A stretch of DNA of 64,000 bases from an uncultured Holophaga sp. (GTDB taxonomy: Bacteria; Acidobacteriota; Holophagae; Holophagales; Holophagaceae). Numbering within the stretch: the stretch's first letter is position 1; every line of letters begins with the position of its first letter. The notes beneath the pieces were generated by a model. That model was given only the letters and a program-made list of their open reading frames with translations. It was not told the DNA's origin and did no database searches. Shown in pieces: positions 41,703 through 49,662 of this stretch. The stretch covers positions 2,563,501-2,627,500 of the forward strand of contig NZ_OY781925.1 of the NCBI RefSeq assembly GCF_963677305.1, given 5' to 3'. A program made the translations under genes and the position numbers.

Positions 41703-42746
41703 TCAGCGGTTCCGGAGGAGATGGAGCCCCAACGCGAAGTACTGGCGGGCACCCTCCCCCGCCTCCTCCAGGTCCAGGTACTCGTCCTGGGTGTGGGCCA
41801 CCCGGATGGAGCCGGGCCCCGTCATGGCCACGAAGCGGTCCCGGGCGAGTCCGCGGAGGGTGTGGGCATCGGAGGCGAAGGGCACCGGGGCGAAGGGGAA
41901 GCCCTCGATCTGGGGGAAGATCTCCGGGGCGCGCTCAAAGAGGACCTCCACCACTCCGCACGCGGGGGTCAGGCGGATCACATCCTTGGAGAAGGTGGTG
42001 CCCGGCACCGTGCGGGCGAAGACCTTGGCCTCGGCCTCGTCGGGAACCACGTTGATGGCGCGGCCCGCCTGGAGGGTGCCCAGATTCCAGACCTCGGGCC
42101 CCAGGAGGGGATCCCGGCGCTCGGGCAGGTCCCGGAGGGCCCTGATCCAGTCCAGCATGGGGAAGGCGGCGTTGATGCCCTCTTCCGGCGTGCCGCTGTG
42201 GGCCGCCTTGCCCTGGCAGCGCAGGTTCAGGTGGGCCGAACCCCGCTGGCCCGTGGCCAGGATGCCCTGGGTGGGCTCGCCATTGATGACCGCCGCCAAG
42301 CGGGGCATGCGGCTGGCCAGTTCCAGGGCGATGCGTGCCCCCAGGCTGTCGGTCTCCTCACCCACCACCCCCAGGAAGGCGATGTCCCGGTACCCTGCGG
42401 CCAGGAGCCCCCGGATGGCTTCGCTCATGGCCACCAGGATGCCCTTGGCGTCGCAGGTGCCGCGCCCATGCAGCCTGTTGCCGCTGCGGTGGGGCGGGAT
42501 GAAGGGGGGAACGGTGTCGAAGTGGGTGCTGAAGAGCAGCTTGGGCTCCCCCCATGTGGCCAGGAGGTTCCTGCGCCCGCCCTCTACAGGCTGCCAGTGG
42601 AGCTCGGCCCCCAGCTCGGTGAAGAGCTCCGTGAGCAGAGGCATCAGGCGGGCCTCCTGCCCAGTGGTGGTCTCCACCGCGCAGAGGCGCAGGGTCCAGT
42701 CGGCCATGCGCTCGATATCAGGCTGGAAAACGACCGCGTCCATCAC
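41703..42746 (-). CDS. M20-family deacylase, possible DapE
   Basis: 347 residues. The two-metal site is visible: H-x-D in 'LFSTHFDTVPPF', D in 'GRGTCDAKGILVAM', the catalytic Glu pair in 'GVVGEETDSLGA', E in 'VINGEPTQG' and the final His region 'DAHTLRG'. The dimerisation domain holds 'GKAAHSGTPEEGIN'. The M20 family includes succinyl-diaminopimelate desuccinylase (DapE) and acetylornithine deacetylase. Its 4-bp overlap with the upstream dapF-like gene favours a DapE-like role in lysine or cell-wall precursor synthesis; this is inference. Confidence 0.78.
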   Translation of the reverse strand: MMDAVVFQPDIERMADWTLRLCAVETTTGQEARLMPLLTELFTELGAELHWQPVEGGRRNLLATWGEPKLLFSTHFDTVPPFIPPHRSGNRLHGRGTCDAKGILVAMSEAIRGLLAAGYRDIAFLGVVGEETDSLGARIALELASRMPRLAAVINGEPTQGILATGQRGSAHLNLRCQGKAAHSGTPEEGINAAFPMLDWIRALRDLPERRDPLLGPEVWNLGTLQAGRAINVVPDEAEAKVFARTVPGTTFSKDVIRLTPACGVVEVLFERAPEIFPQIEGFPFAPVPFASDAHTLRGLARDRFVAMTGPGSIRVAHTQDEYLDLEEAGEGARQYFALGLHLLRNR

Positions 42747-43585
42747 CCCTCCTCGGGCCAGATTCCTTCGTAGACATAGGTGACGGGCCCGGCCAGGAGG
42801 ATGCGACCCTCCACGAAACGGATCCGCAATTCGCCCCCGGGCATCTCCAGGGTCACATCATCGTCCACCAGGCCCAGACGCCGGCAGACCGAGGCCACGG
42901 CGCTGGAACTGGTACCAGAGGCCAGGGTGTAGCCCGCCCCCCGCTCCCAGATCTCCAGGCGGATGCGGCGGCGATCCAGGACCTCCACGAACTGCACATT
43001 CACGCGCTCGGGGAAGAGGGGGTGGTGCTCAACCAGGGGACCCAGGCGCCGAGCGGTCTCCGGGGTGACGGGCAGCCCCAGGATGACAGCGTGGGGATTG
43101 CCCACGCTCACGCCATGGATGGGCACCGCCTCACCCCCCAGGTCCAGGGGGTAGGCCTCGATGGGCTCGTCGGGCCCCACCCCCGCGAAGGGCAGCGAAC
43201 CGGCCTCCCAGCGGGGCAGGCCCAGGTCAAGCTCGATGAGCCCCCCTGGCAGGAAACAGAGGGGCACCTCACCCGCGGGGGAGGTGATGGTGCCGGACTC
43301 CCCTTTCAGATAACCCGCGTCCCGCAGATACTGGGCGAAGATCCGGAGCCCGTTGCCGCTGCGTTGGGCCTCACCCCCGTCGGGATTGTAGATCCGCACC
43401 TCAAAGGGCTCCGCAGCCCCCAGGGGACCCAGCAGGATGCCGTCGGAGCCTGCACCCCGCTCCCGGTGGCAGATCCGCGCCACCCGCTCCGGGTTGAGCC
43501 GGATGGGGTGCTGCTGCGGATCCATGACGATGTAGTCATTGCCCAGGGCGTGGTACTTGCGGAAGGGCAGGCCGGGACGGGTCAT
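42743..43585 (-). CDS. dapF: Diaminopimelate epimerase-family protein lacking both Cys
   Basis: 280 residues with the two-fold DapF architecture: 'FRKYHALGNDYIVMD', 'IYNPDGGEAQRSGNGLRIFA', 'GVSVGNPHAVIL', 'VNVQFVEVLDRRRIRLEIWERG' and 'YTLASGTSSSAVASV'. In true DapF the catalytic bases are two cysteines, in C-G-N-G and A-C-G-T. Here both positions are Ser (R-S-G-N-G and A-S-G-T). I infer altered or different activity, although the substrate loops look conserved. The start at 43585 follows GGAGG. It overlaps the DUF2798-like gene upstream and the M20 gene downstream by 4 bases each. Confidence 0.82.
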   Translation of the reverse strand: MTRPGLPFRKYHALGNDYIVMDPQQHPIRLNPERVARICHRERGAGSDGILLGPLGAAEPFEVRIYNPDGGEAQRSGNGLRIFAQYLRDAGYLKGESGTITSPAGEVPLCFLPGGLIELDLGLPRWEAGSLPFAGVGPDEPIEAYPLDLGGEAVPIHGVSVGNPHAVILGLPVTPETARRLGPLVEHHPLFPERVNVQFVEVLDRRRIRLEIWERGAGYTLASGTSSSAVASVCRRLGLVDDDVTLEMPGGELRIRFVEGRILLAGPVTYVYEGIWPEEG

Positions 43586-44061
43586 CCCTCCAGTATCTGC
43601 GCAGCCTTGGCCGGGGGGAAGATCCACTGGAGCGTGCGGAGCACCAGGGGCGTGACCACCAGGAGGTTCAAGGGCACCGCCGCCAGTGCGTTCTTCCAGA
43701 GGGTGGAAAGGTAGAGGCTGCCGAAGCCGCTGCCGCCCTGCCCGTGGAGAAGCGCACCATAGACCGACATGAGAGTGACCATCGTCCCCATGATGACGGC
43801 CTTCAGGGTCACCAGATGCCGTCGGGGGCGCTCCACGGGGCAAGCCACCCGGTGGGCCACCCAATGGGCGAGCCGCCCCACCAGAAGGGCCTCCAGCACG
43901 AAGGCCACGGCAAAGCCAGGCCAGAAGCCCAGGGCGAGACGGGGAAGGACCTGGAGCCGGAACCCCAGGTGCAGGACGAGATTGTAGAGGGTCATCCCGA
44001 TCACCATGCCGGTGACCATCAGGATGCCGAAGACCAGATTCTCCTTGGGGCTCTTGCCCAT
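43582..44061 (-). CDS. DUF2798-like membrane protein
   Basis: 159 residues from the ATG at 44061, which has a GAGG-type site. Four membrane helices are predicted in two similar halves: 'LVFGILMVTGMVIGMTLYN' and 'LKAVIMGTMVTLMSVYG' each start a pair. This duplicated layout is typical of DUF2798. Function unknown. It heads a tight cluster with the DapF-like and M20 genes. Confidence 0.7.
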   Translation of the reverse strand: MGKSPKENLVFGILMVTGMVIGMTLYNLVLHLGFRLQVLPRLALGFWPGFAVAFVLEALLVGRLAHWVAHRVACPVERPRRHLVTLKAVIMGTMVTLMSVYGALLHGQGGSGFGSLYLSTLWKNALAAVPLNLLVVTPLVLRTLQWIFPPAKAAQILEG

Positions 44062-44133
44062 GGTGTGCCTCATGTGGGATGGGTGGGCGATCGACTCCCG
44101 GAGGGAAGACCGCAGGAATGGCCGGGAAAGGCT

Positions 44134-44613
44134 TCAGCGGGTCCCGGATGCCGCCTCGAAATTCGCCCCTACGGCCCGCAGGAGCCGGAGGAGCTCCAGA
44201 CGGTCCGCCTCGGGAAGGGGAAGGAGGGTCTGGTCCAGGATCCAGCGATGGGCCTCACCGGCCTTGGCCTGGAGCGCCCTGCCGGTCTCCCCGGGACGGA
44301 CCCGCATGACCCGCTGGTCCCCGGGATCACTCCAGCGCTCCACCAACCCGGAGGACTCCATGCGCTGCAGCAGGCCGGTGAGGGCCGCCGGACTCAGGTC
44401 CAGGACCCGGCCCAGCTCCCGCTGGGTCATCTCGCCATGGTCACCGAGGGCCCGCAGGCAGGCCCCCTGGGCCGGGGGAAGCCCGTGGACCGCGAGCCGG
44501 CGCCCCAGCAGCCGCTGGCGCAGGAACTGGATGTGCCTGAAGGCCTCAGCCACCGCCAGGGCCGTCTCATCGGCACCTTCGAGGCTCGTGGAGGCAGAAG
44601 ATTCATTTCGCAT
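44134..44613 (-). CDS. MarR-family transcriptional regulator
   Basis: 159 residues if started at 44613; in-frame starts at 44628 and 44661 also exist. The winged helix is visible: 'MTQRELGRVLDLSPAALTGLLQRMESSGLVERW' (in parts), then the wing 'SDPGDQRVMRVRPGETGRAL'. MarR dimers bind palindromes and are released by small phenolic or oxidant ligands. It is divergent from a tautomerase gene; the inverted repeat at 44607-44633 is the likely operator. Confidence 0.88.
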   Translation of the reverse strand: MRNESSASTSLEGADETALAVAEAFRHIQFLRQRLLGRRLAVHGLPPAQGACLRALGDHGEMTQRELGRVLDLSPAALTGLLQRMESSGLVERWSDPGDQRVMRVRPGETGRALQAKAGEAHRWILDQTLLPLPEADRLELLRLLRAVGANFEAASGTR

Positions 44614-44633
44614 ACGAAATATTAGCATGCGAA
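44607..44633. promoter_or_regulatory. Inverted repeat, probable MarR operator
   Basis: TTCGCAT (44607-44613) and ATGCGAA (44627-44633) are perfect inverted half-sites 13 bases apart. A second overlapping TTCG...CGAA palindrome lies at 44607-44618. They sit at the start of the marR-type gene, in the marR/tautomerase intergenic region. Autorepression and control of the tautomerase are inferred. Confidence 0.6.
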
Positions 44634-44739
44634 CTATGCATCGAGGCGAGAAGAATTTCACTTGCTATCTTTTTCATAGCTACTATTTTTTCTGTAGCAC
44701 CCACCTGCCCAGGGGGCAGGCTTCCAGAAAGGCCCTCCC

Positions 44740-44940
44740 ATGCCCGTCATCCAAGTCGCCATACAGTCCCTCCCCCCGGAGACCAAGAAGAGCCTGATCA
44801 GCTCCCTGACGGCAACCGCCGCCCAGGTGACCGGGATCCCCGAGGCCAAGTTCATCGTCTTCATCGCGGAGCACCCGGCGGACGCCATCGGCATCGGCGG
44901 CCGGACGCTCCAGGAGCTGAAGGCCGAGGCCCCCCACTGA
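44740..44940 (+). CDS. 4-oxalocrotonate tautomerase family enzyme
   Basis: 66 residues, the normal size. The protein begins Met-Pro, so that Pro1 becomes the catalytic N-terminus after Met removal: 'MPVIQVAIQSLPPETKKSL'. The C-terminal part 'KFIVFIAEHPADAIGIGGRT' fits the family. These small hexameric enzymes ketonise dienols in aromatic catabolism or do related chemistry. Divergent from the MarR gene, suggesting ligand-controlled expression. Confidence 0.88.
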   Translation: MPVIQVAIQSLPPETKKSLISSLTATAAQVTGIPEAKFIVFIAEHPADAIGIGGRTLQELKAEAPH

Positions 44941-45019
44941 GGGAGCGCGGCTTCCCGCCCCCCTCGGGCTACACTATCCGGATAACACTGCGTCTGAACC
45001 CTCTCTGCGTCTGCTCCCC

Positions 45020-45403
45020 ATGGCCATTCCCCTTCCAGGCACCCCCGTCCGCGGCTCCCAGTCAGGGGCGCCCATCATGGCGCTCTTCGACCTCCTGGGG
45101 CGCCGCTGGGCCATGGGGATCCTCTGGCAACTGAGCCGGGGGCCCGCCACCTTCCGGGGGATCCAGAGCGCCTGCGAGTCCATCTCACCCGCCATCCTCA
45201 ACGCCCGCCTGAAGGACCTGCGCCAAGCCGGCCTGGTCCTGCATGGCGAAGGCGGCTACCGGCTCACGGAGCTGGGACGGGAGCTCTACGGCCTGCTGGA
45301 GCCCTTCGGCACCTGGGCCTTCAAGTGGGGGCAGACCCTGGCCCCTGAAGAGGTGGCCCGCTGGAAGGCGGCCAAGGACCAGCGCAGCACCTCCGAGCCT
45401 TGA
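45020..45403 (+). CDS. HxlR-family transcriptional regulator
   Basis: 127 residues with the HxlR winged-helix pattern: 'LLGRRWAMGILWQLSRGPATF', 'SISPAILNARLKDLRQAGL' and 'GYRLTELGRELYGLLEPFGTW'. The family's N-terminal Cys, used for redox sensing in some members, is not at the usual place; a Cys is present in 'QSACESI'. The target is unknown. It ends 25 bases before nudC and could be co-transcribed with it. Confidence 0.9.
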   Translation: MAIPLPGTPVRGSQSGAPIMALFDLLGRRWAMGILWQLSRGPATFRGIQSACESISPAILNARLKDLRQAGLVLHGEGGYRLTELGRELYGLLEPFGTWAFKWGQTLAPEEVARWKAAKDQRSTSEP

Positions 45404-45428
45404 AGGCCCGGGCTTCCGGAGACCCTCC

Positions 45429-46250
45429 ATGAGCTTCATCCCAGGCAGAGTGCTCGGCCCCTGCAAGGATCTCCCGGATCTCTGGGTAGTGGTGGACCAG
45501 GACAGGGCTTTGATCCGTGAGCGGGGCCCGGAGCCGGGTCTGTTGGAGTCCTCGGATCTGCCCCTCCTGGGGATCGACCCCGCCGCAGGACTCCCCCTGG
45601 GACAGAGCCCTTCCCGCAGGGGACTGATGCTCCGGCGGGACGCCGCCCTGCCCCTCCCGGAGGGTTTCGCCTGGCGGGAGATCCGCTCCCTCTTCGGACT
45701 GCTGGGGGAGGAGGCCTTCGCCCTCGCCGGGCGGGCCAACCTGCTTGCCGGATGGGACCGGGCCCACCGTCTCTGCGGGGCCTGCGGCAGCGGTCTGGAA
45801 CTGCGGGCGGAGGAGTGGGCCAAGGCCTGTCCGGCCTGCGGCCAGGTCTACTATCCCCAGATCTGCCCGGCGGTCATCGTCTCCGTGGTGGATGGCGACC
45901 GGATCCTGCTGGCCCGGAACCGCCAGCACCGCTACTCTTTCTTCTCAGTCCTGGCAGGCTTCGTGGAGGCAGGGGAAACCCTGGAGGATGCGGTCCACCG
46001 GGAGGTCCTGGAGGAGGCGGGCATCACCGTGAAGAACCTCCGCTACTTCGGCAGCCAGCCCTGGTCCTTCCCCAACTCGCTCATGGTGGGCTTCCAGGCC
46101 GACTATGCGGGCGGGGAACTCAACCCCGACCCCGGGGAACTCCTGGAGGCCGGATGGTTCACCCGGGAGAGTCTGCCCGAGATCCCGGGCTCCGCCAGCA
46201 TCGCCTGGAGGCTCATCGAGGCCTTCCTGCGGTCGCCGCAGCGCTCCTGA
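45429..46250 (+). CDS. nudC: NAD+ diphosphatase (NudC), RNA deNADding enzyme
   Basis: 273 residues. An N-terminal domain leads to the zinc ribbon (C-x2-C in 'LCGACGSG' and 'ACPACGQVYYP'), then the Nudix domain with box 'GFVEAGETLEDAVHREVLEEAGI' (read in parts) and the diagnostic SQPW motif in 'FGSQPWSFPNSLMVGF'. NudC hydrolyses NAD(H) and removes 5'-NAD caps from RNA. All key residues are visible. The start at 45429 is chosen because the upstream frame is a shadow of the HxlR gene. Confidence 0.95.
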   Translation: MSFIPGRVLGPCKDLPDLWVVVDQDRALIRERGPEPGLLESSDLPLLGIDPAAGLPLGQSPSRRGLMLRRDAALPLPEGFAWREIRSLFGLLGEEAFALAGRANLLAGWDRAHRLCGACGSGLELRAEEWAKACPACGQVYYPQICPAVIVSVVDGDRILLARNRQHRYSFFSVLAGFVEAGETLEDAVHREVLEEAGITVKNLRYFGSQPWSFPNSLMVGFQADYAGGELNPDPGELLEAGWFTRESLPEIPGSASIAWRLIEAFLRSPQRS

Positions 46251-46255
46251 CCCGG

Positions 46256-47113
46256 TCAGGGCCCCAGTTCCGCAGCCACAAGCCTGGCCACCGCCACAAG
46301 GACAGCCTCCTGCTCAGCCAGATCCCCCCGGCCACCGGAGGTGTATACCGCCAGTAACAGGGTGGGGGACCCCGGGCGCTCCACAAGCGCCACATCGTTC
46401 ACGGCACCCCGCGGCCCGGTGCCGGTCTTGTCCAGGACCCTCCACGAGGAGGGGAGCCCGGCCCGTAAGCGATTGCCCCCGGTGGTACAACCCGCCATCC
46501 AGGCCCGCAATCGCCGCCGGGAAGCCGGGGTGAGGACAGGACCCTCGATGAGGCGCGAAGCGCTCCGGGCCATGGCCTCGGGGGTCGTGGTATCCCGAGG
46601 ATCTCCTGGACGATTCTCATTGAGATCCGGTTCCCTGCGGTCCAGACGGGTCACGCCATCTCCCAGGTGCCGCAGGCCCGCCGTGAGGCCTTGGGGACCA
46701 CCCAAACCCTCCAGCAGCAGATTTCCCGCCGCATTGTCACTCACGGTGATGGCCGCTTCGCAGAGTTCACCCACCTTGAGAGTGCCCTCCCCCACCCGGG
46801 CACTGCACACGGGGGAATGAGGCAGCAGATCGGCCCTGTGCAGGGGGATGCGGCGTTCCAGGCGCTCCGTTCCGGCATCCACCCTCTGGAGCACAAGGCC
46901 CACCTCCAGAAGCTTGAAGGTGCTGCACAGGGGGAAACGCTCCTGGGCCCGGTAGGCCAGGCGCAGCCCCCTGCCCGGCTCCAGTACGGCCACCCCGATG
47001 CGCCCGCCTCGCCGCTGTTCCAAGGACCGGAGGGCGCGGACAAAGCCCGGGGGAGTTGCCGCGAAGACGTGCAACGAGAGGGACAGCAGGCAGAGGAACA
47101 GCCTGGCGGTCAT
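46256..47113 (-). CDS. Class A beta-lactamase
   Basis: 285 residues with a signal peptide ('LFLCLLSLSLHVFAA'). All class A active-site motifs are present: S-T-F-K near 64-67, S-D-N near 125-127, the omega loop 'REPDLNENRPGDPRDTT' with the general-base Glu and Asn, and K-T-G near 229-231. It should be a periplasmic serine beta-lactamase. It has no integron or transposon features and host-like base composition, so it is an intrinsic chromosomal gene. It overlaps the zinc-ribbon gene by 4 bases, an unusual partner. No ampR-type regulator is adjacent. Confidence 0.93.
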   Translation of the reverse strand: MTARLFLCLLSLSLHVFAATPPGFVRALRSLEQRRGGRIGVAVLEPGRGLRLAYRAQERFPLCSTFKLLEVGLVLQRVDAGTERLERRIPLHRADLLPHSPVCSARVGEGTLKVGELCEAAITVSDNAAGNLLLEGLGGPQGLTAGLRHLGDGVTRLDRREPDLNENRPGDPRDTTTPEAMARSASRLIEGPVLTPASRRRLRAWMAGCTTGGNRLRAGLPSSWRVLDKTGTGPRGAVNDVALVERPGSPTLLLAVYTSGGRGDLAEQEAVLVAVARLVAAELGP

Positions 47114-47871
47114 GGCCGGAAGTGGCGCCAGAGGGTGGTGGCGGCACCCAGGACCAGGTCCGCGAGGATGCTTCCGGAACGGTAGCCGAGCCTGCCCTCG
47201 CACTCCGAGAAGTCGCCCCCCATGCCGAGTCCTCCTTGGGATCCCTGCATGGCAACGGCGGACTGGGCCTGGCGACGCTCCTCCTCCAGCTTCATCCGCT
47301 CCCGGGCCCTCGCCTTGTCCAGTCCACCGCCGTCCACAAAGGCCAACACCTGACGGAGCTCGTCCCGATCGAACCAGAGACCGTGATCCCGGCAGGAGTC
47401 CAGGATGATCCCGGAGATGCGGGCATAGTTGACCCGGTTCATAAACTTGCTGCAGACCGGGCATTTCCGGTAGCGGACGGGCTCAGTCTTTGCAGGCAGG
47501 GCGGCAAGGCCCGCCGCCTCGCCCGGAAGGGCCAGGTTGCGGTCGGCCCGGACCTTGGCCAGATCCTCGAAGCGCTCCCGGGCCAGCCATATACCGGCGC
47601 ACCCCGGGCACTGGAGGAGGTCGAGTCCGCCCACGGGGGTGTTGAGGAGCTTCTCGCTGCAGCCCGGGCAGTGGTAGTCCGAGCCCTCCACCTGCTCCAG
47701 GACTTCCACCTGGGTTCCGCAGTGGTGGCAGTAGCGGGAGCGCAGGGAGACCATCCCGAAGCAGTGGGGGCAGGAGACTGTGGCCAGCTGGGACCTGCAG
47801 TAGGGACACTGGACATCGTCCTCTCCCACCTGGGCGCCACAGGAGGCGCAGCGCATCACCTTGGCTTCCAT
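47110..47871 (-). CDS. Zinc-ribbon protein (zf-TFIIB-like)
   Basis: 253 residues, cysteine-rich. An N-terminal C-x2-C pair ('CASCGAQV', 'CPYCRSQL'), then 'CPHCFGM' and 'YCHHCGTQ', then 'CPGCSEKLL...LLQCPGCAGIWL' in the style of zf-TFIIB, and a fourth 'KCPVCSKFMNRVNYARISG' with the 'DSCRDHGLWFDRDEL' element typical of TFIIB-type zinc ribbons. The C-terminus is charged, with a final hydrophobic segment 'ADLVLGAATTLW'. Function unknown; possibly a membrane-associated quality-control factor. It lies directly upstream of the beta-lactamase gene with overlapping ends. Confidence 0.8.
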   Translation of the reverse strand: MEAKVMRCASCGAQVGEDDVQCPYCRSQLATVSCPHCFGMVSLRSRYCHHCGTQVEVLEQVEGSDYHCPGCSEKLLNTPVGGLDLLQCPGCAGIWLARERFEDLAKVRADRNLALPGEAAGLAALPAKTEPVRYRKCPVCSKFMNRVNYARISGIILDSCRDHGLWFDRDELRQVLAFVDGGGLDKARARERMKLEEERRQAQSAVAMQGSQGGLGMGGDFSECEGRLGYRSGSILADLVLGAATTLWRHFRP

Positions 47872-47899
47872 GGTCCTCACCTCGGCCCCCAGTGTCGCA

Positions 47900-49141
47900 T
47901 CAGGACCTGAGCGGGGGAAGTTTCCGGGCCTTCCTGGGATCCACGGTGACTCGACTGAGGAGCAGCCCCACCAGGATGGCCATGGCCACCTGGGCCATCT
48001 GGAGGGCACTCTCGAGGCCCGTGGCCACATGCTGGTTCCCCAGCAGGGCGAAGCTCTGCACACCGATGGTGCCGGGCACCAGGAGCACCATGGCCGGAAG
48101 CAGCGGAATGAAGGGGGACTGCCGCCAGCGCCGGGCCCAGAGGATGCTCCCCACACCCAGGAGGTAGGCCGCCACGCCGGCCCCGAACTCGGGCCCCAGC
48201 CAGTCTCCCGCCAGGCGGGAGCCACCGAAGGCCACGATGCAGGCCAGGAGCATGGGGGTGAAGTCCTTCCAGCGGGCGTTGAAGAGCACCACGAAGGCAG
48301 GGGCCACCAGGACCATCCCCAGCAGCTGCACCCAGCCGGGGAGGGGGTGGGGATGGACATCCAGGGTGGCCTTGAACCAGTGCAGCCCGATGCGCTGCGC
48401 CAGGACCATGCCCGTGGCCAGCTGGCCAAGGTCCAGGAGGGTGTGGAGACTGCGGGCCGAGCCTGCGAGGAGGTTGTCTGTGGCCATCTCGTTGGTGGCC
48501 ATCACGATGCCGGGGCTGGGCACCAGGACGATGACGGCCCCCAGGGTGACCACCAGGAAGGAGACCTGGCCCAGCCAGTGACAGAGGAAGAGGCTGGCCA
48601 AGCTCGCGAAGGCCGCTCCCACCACGGGCTGGACCCGGCGGAGGGTGGGCCGCGGACCGAAGAGCCCCAGCATGAACCCGATGCAGCCGCCCAACAGGGC
48701 CCCCAGCACGAGTTCCCGCCAGCCACCCCCCAGGAAGGTGGTGACACAGGCGGAGAGCAGGGCGTTGGCCGGCACCAGCAGTCGCTTGGGATGGCGGTCG
48801 GGGGCTTCCAGGATGGCCTCCACCCGCTTCAGGGCCTCTTCCAGACTGCGCCGGTCCTCCAGCACGGCCCGGACCAGATCGAAGAGCTGGGCGGTGCGTC
48901 CCAGGTCCATGGCATCCGTGCGGCCCCGCACCAGGAAGGTGTGCTGCTTCCCCTCCAGGGTGATGTAGCTGAAGAAGCCGGTGGGGATGGCGAAGAACTG
49001 GGCCTGAAGGCCCAGCTTGAGGGCCACCTGCCCCATGGTCTCCTCGAAGCGGTGGGCCGGGGTTCCGGTGACCAGGAGAGCCCGGCCCAGAGCCATGAGG
49101 AAATCCAGTTCAGGGGGGTTGGGATGCGCGGTTCCGGCCAT
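47900..49141 (-). CDS. ThrE-type threonine/serine exporter
   Basis: 413 residues. The N-terminal ThrE domain ('LMALGRALLVTGTPAHRFEETM') is followed by about ten membrane helices in two blocks (ThrE and the ThrE_2-like 'LLACIVAFGGSRLAG' part). The mid motif 'VPSPGIVMATNEMATDNLLAG' is characteristic. Corynebacterium ThrE exports threonine and serine; this fused form is the common bacterial one. It stands between lspA and the zinc-ribbon gene on the same strand. Confidence 0.87.
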   Translation of the reverse strand: MAGTAHPNPPELDFLMALGRALLVTGTPAHRFEETMGQVALKLGLQAQFFAIPTGFFSYITLEGKQHTFLVRGRTDAMDLGRTAQLFDLVRAVLEDRRSLEEALKRVEAILEAPDRHPKRLLVPANALLSACVTTFLGGGWRELVLGALLGGCIGFMLGLFGPRPTLRRVQPVVGAAFASLASLFLCHWLGQVSFLVVTLGAVIVLVPSPGIVMATNEMATDNLLAGSARSLHTLLDLGQLATGMVLAQRIGLHWFKATLDVHPHPLPGWVQLLGMVLVAPAFVVLFNARWKDFTPMLLACIVAFGGSRLAGDWLGPEFGAGVAAYLLGVGSILWARRWRQSPFIPLLPAMVLLVPGTIGVQSFALLGNQHVATGLESALQMAQVAMAILVGLLLSRVTVDPRKARKLPPLRS

Positions 49142-49173
49142 GAAGGAACCCTACCCCGAACCCGGGTCTGCCG

Positions 49174-49662
49174 TCACCCCCGCCGCGAGTGGCGCAGGAT
49201 GCCCAGGAGCAGGAGGATGACCCCGACGACGATACAACTGTCAGCGATGTTGAAGGTCCAGTAGTGCCAGGAGCCGAACTGGACGTCGAGGAAGTCCACC
49301 ACGGAGCCCCGGAAGACCCGGTCCAGGCCGTTGCCCAGGGCACCCCCCAGCACCAGGCCATAGGCCCAGCGCAGCATGGTGGGGGTGGCGGCCTTCAGGA
49401 ACTCATAGCCGAAGTAGAGCACAGCCACGATGCCCACCCCCAGGAAGAGCCAGGAGCGGAAGCCCGCCGAGGCCCCGGCGAAGCTGCCGAAGACGGCGCC
49501 AGGGTTGAAGCCCAGGGTGAGGCTGAAGAAGCCCGGGATGACAGGGACACTCTCCCCCGGCGCGATCCGCTGCAGCACCAGGGCTTTCGAGCCCAGGTCG
49601 GCCACCAGGGCCAGGCACGGCAGCAGGAGCCAGGGGAGGCGGGCGACGCGGGAGGCCTTCAC
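49174..49662 (-). CDS. lspA: Signal peptidase II (lipoprotein signal peptidase)
   Basis: 162 residues with four membrane helices. The two catalytic aspartates are in 'GNGLDRVFRGSVVDFLDV' and 'FNIADSCIVVG'. LspA cleaves lipoprotein signal peptides, such as that of the DUF4382 lipoprotein above. It uses a GTG start that overlaps the ileS stop by 4 bases, the classic ileS-lspA arrangement. Confidence 0.95.
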   Translation of the reverse strand: MKASRVARLPWLLLPCLALVADLGSKALVLQRIAPGESVPVIPGFFSLTLGFNPGAVFGSFAGASAGFRSWLFLGVGIVAVLYFGYEFLKAATPTMLRWAYGLVLGGALGNGLDRVFRGSVVDFLDVQFGSWHYWTFNIADSCIVVGVILLLLGILRHSRRG

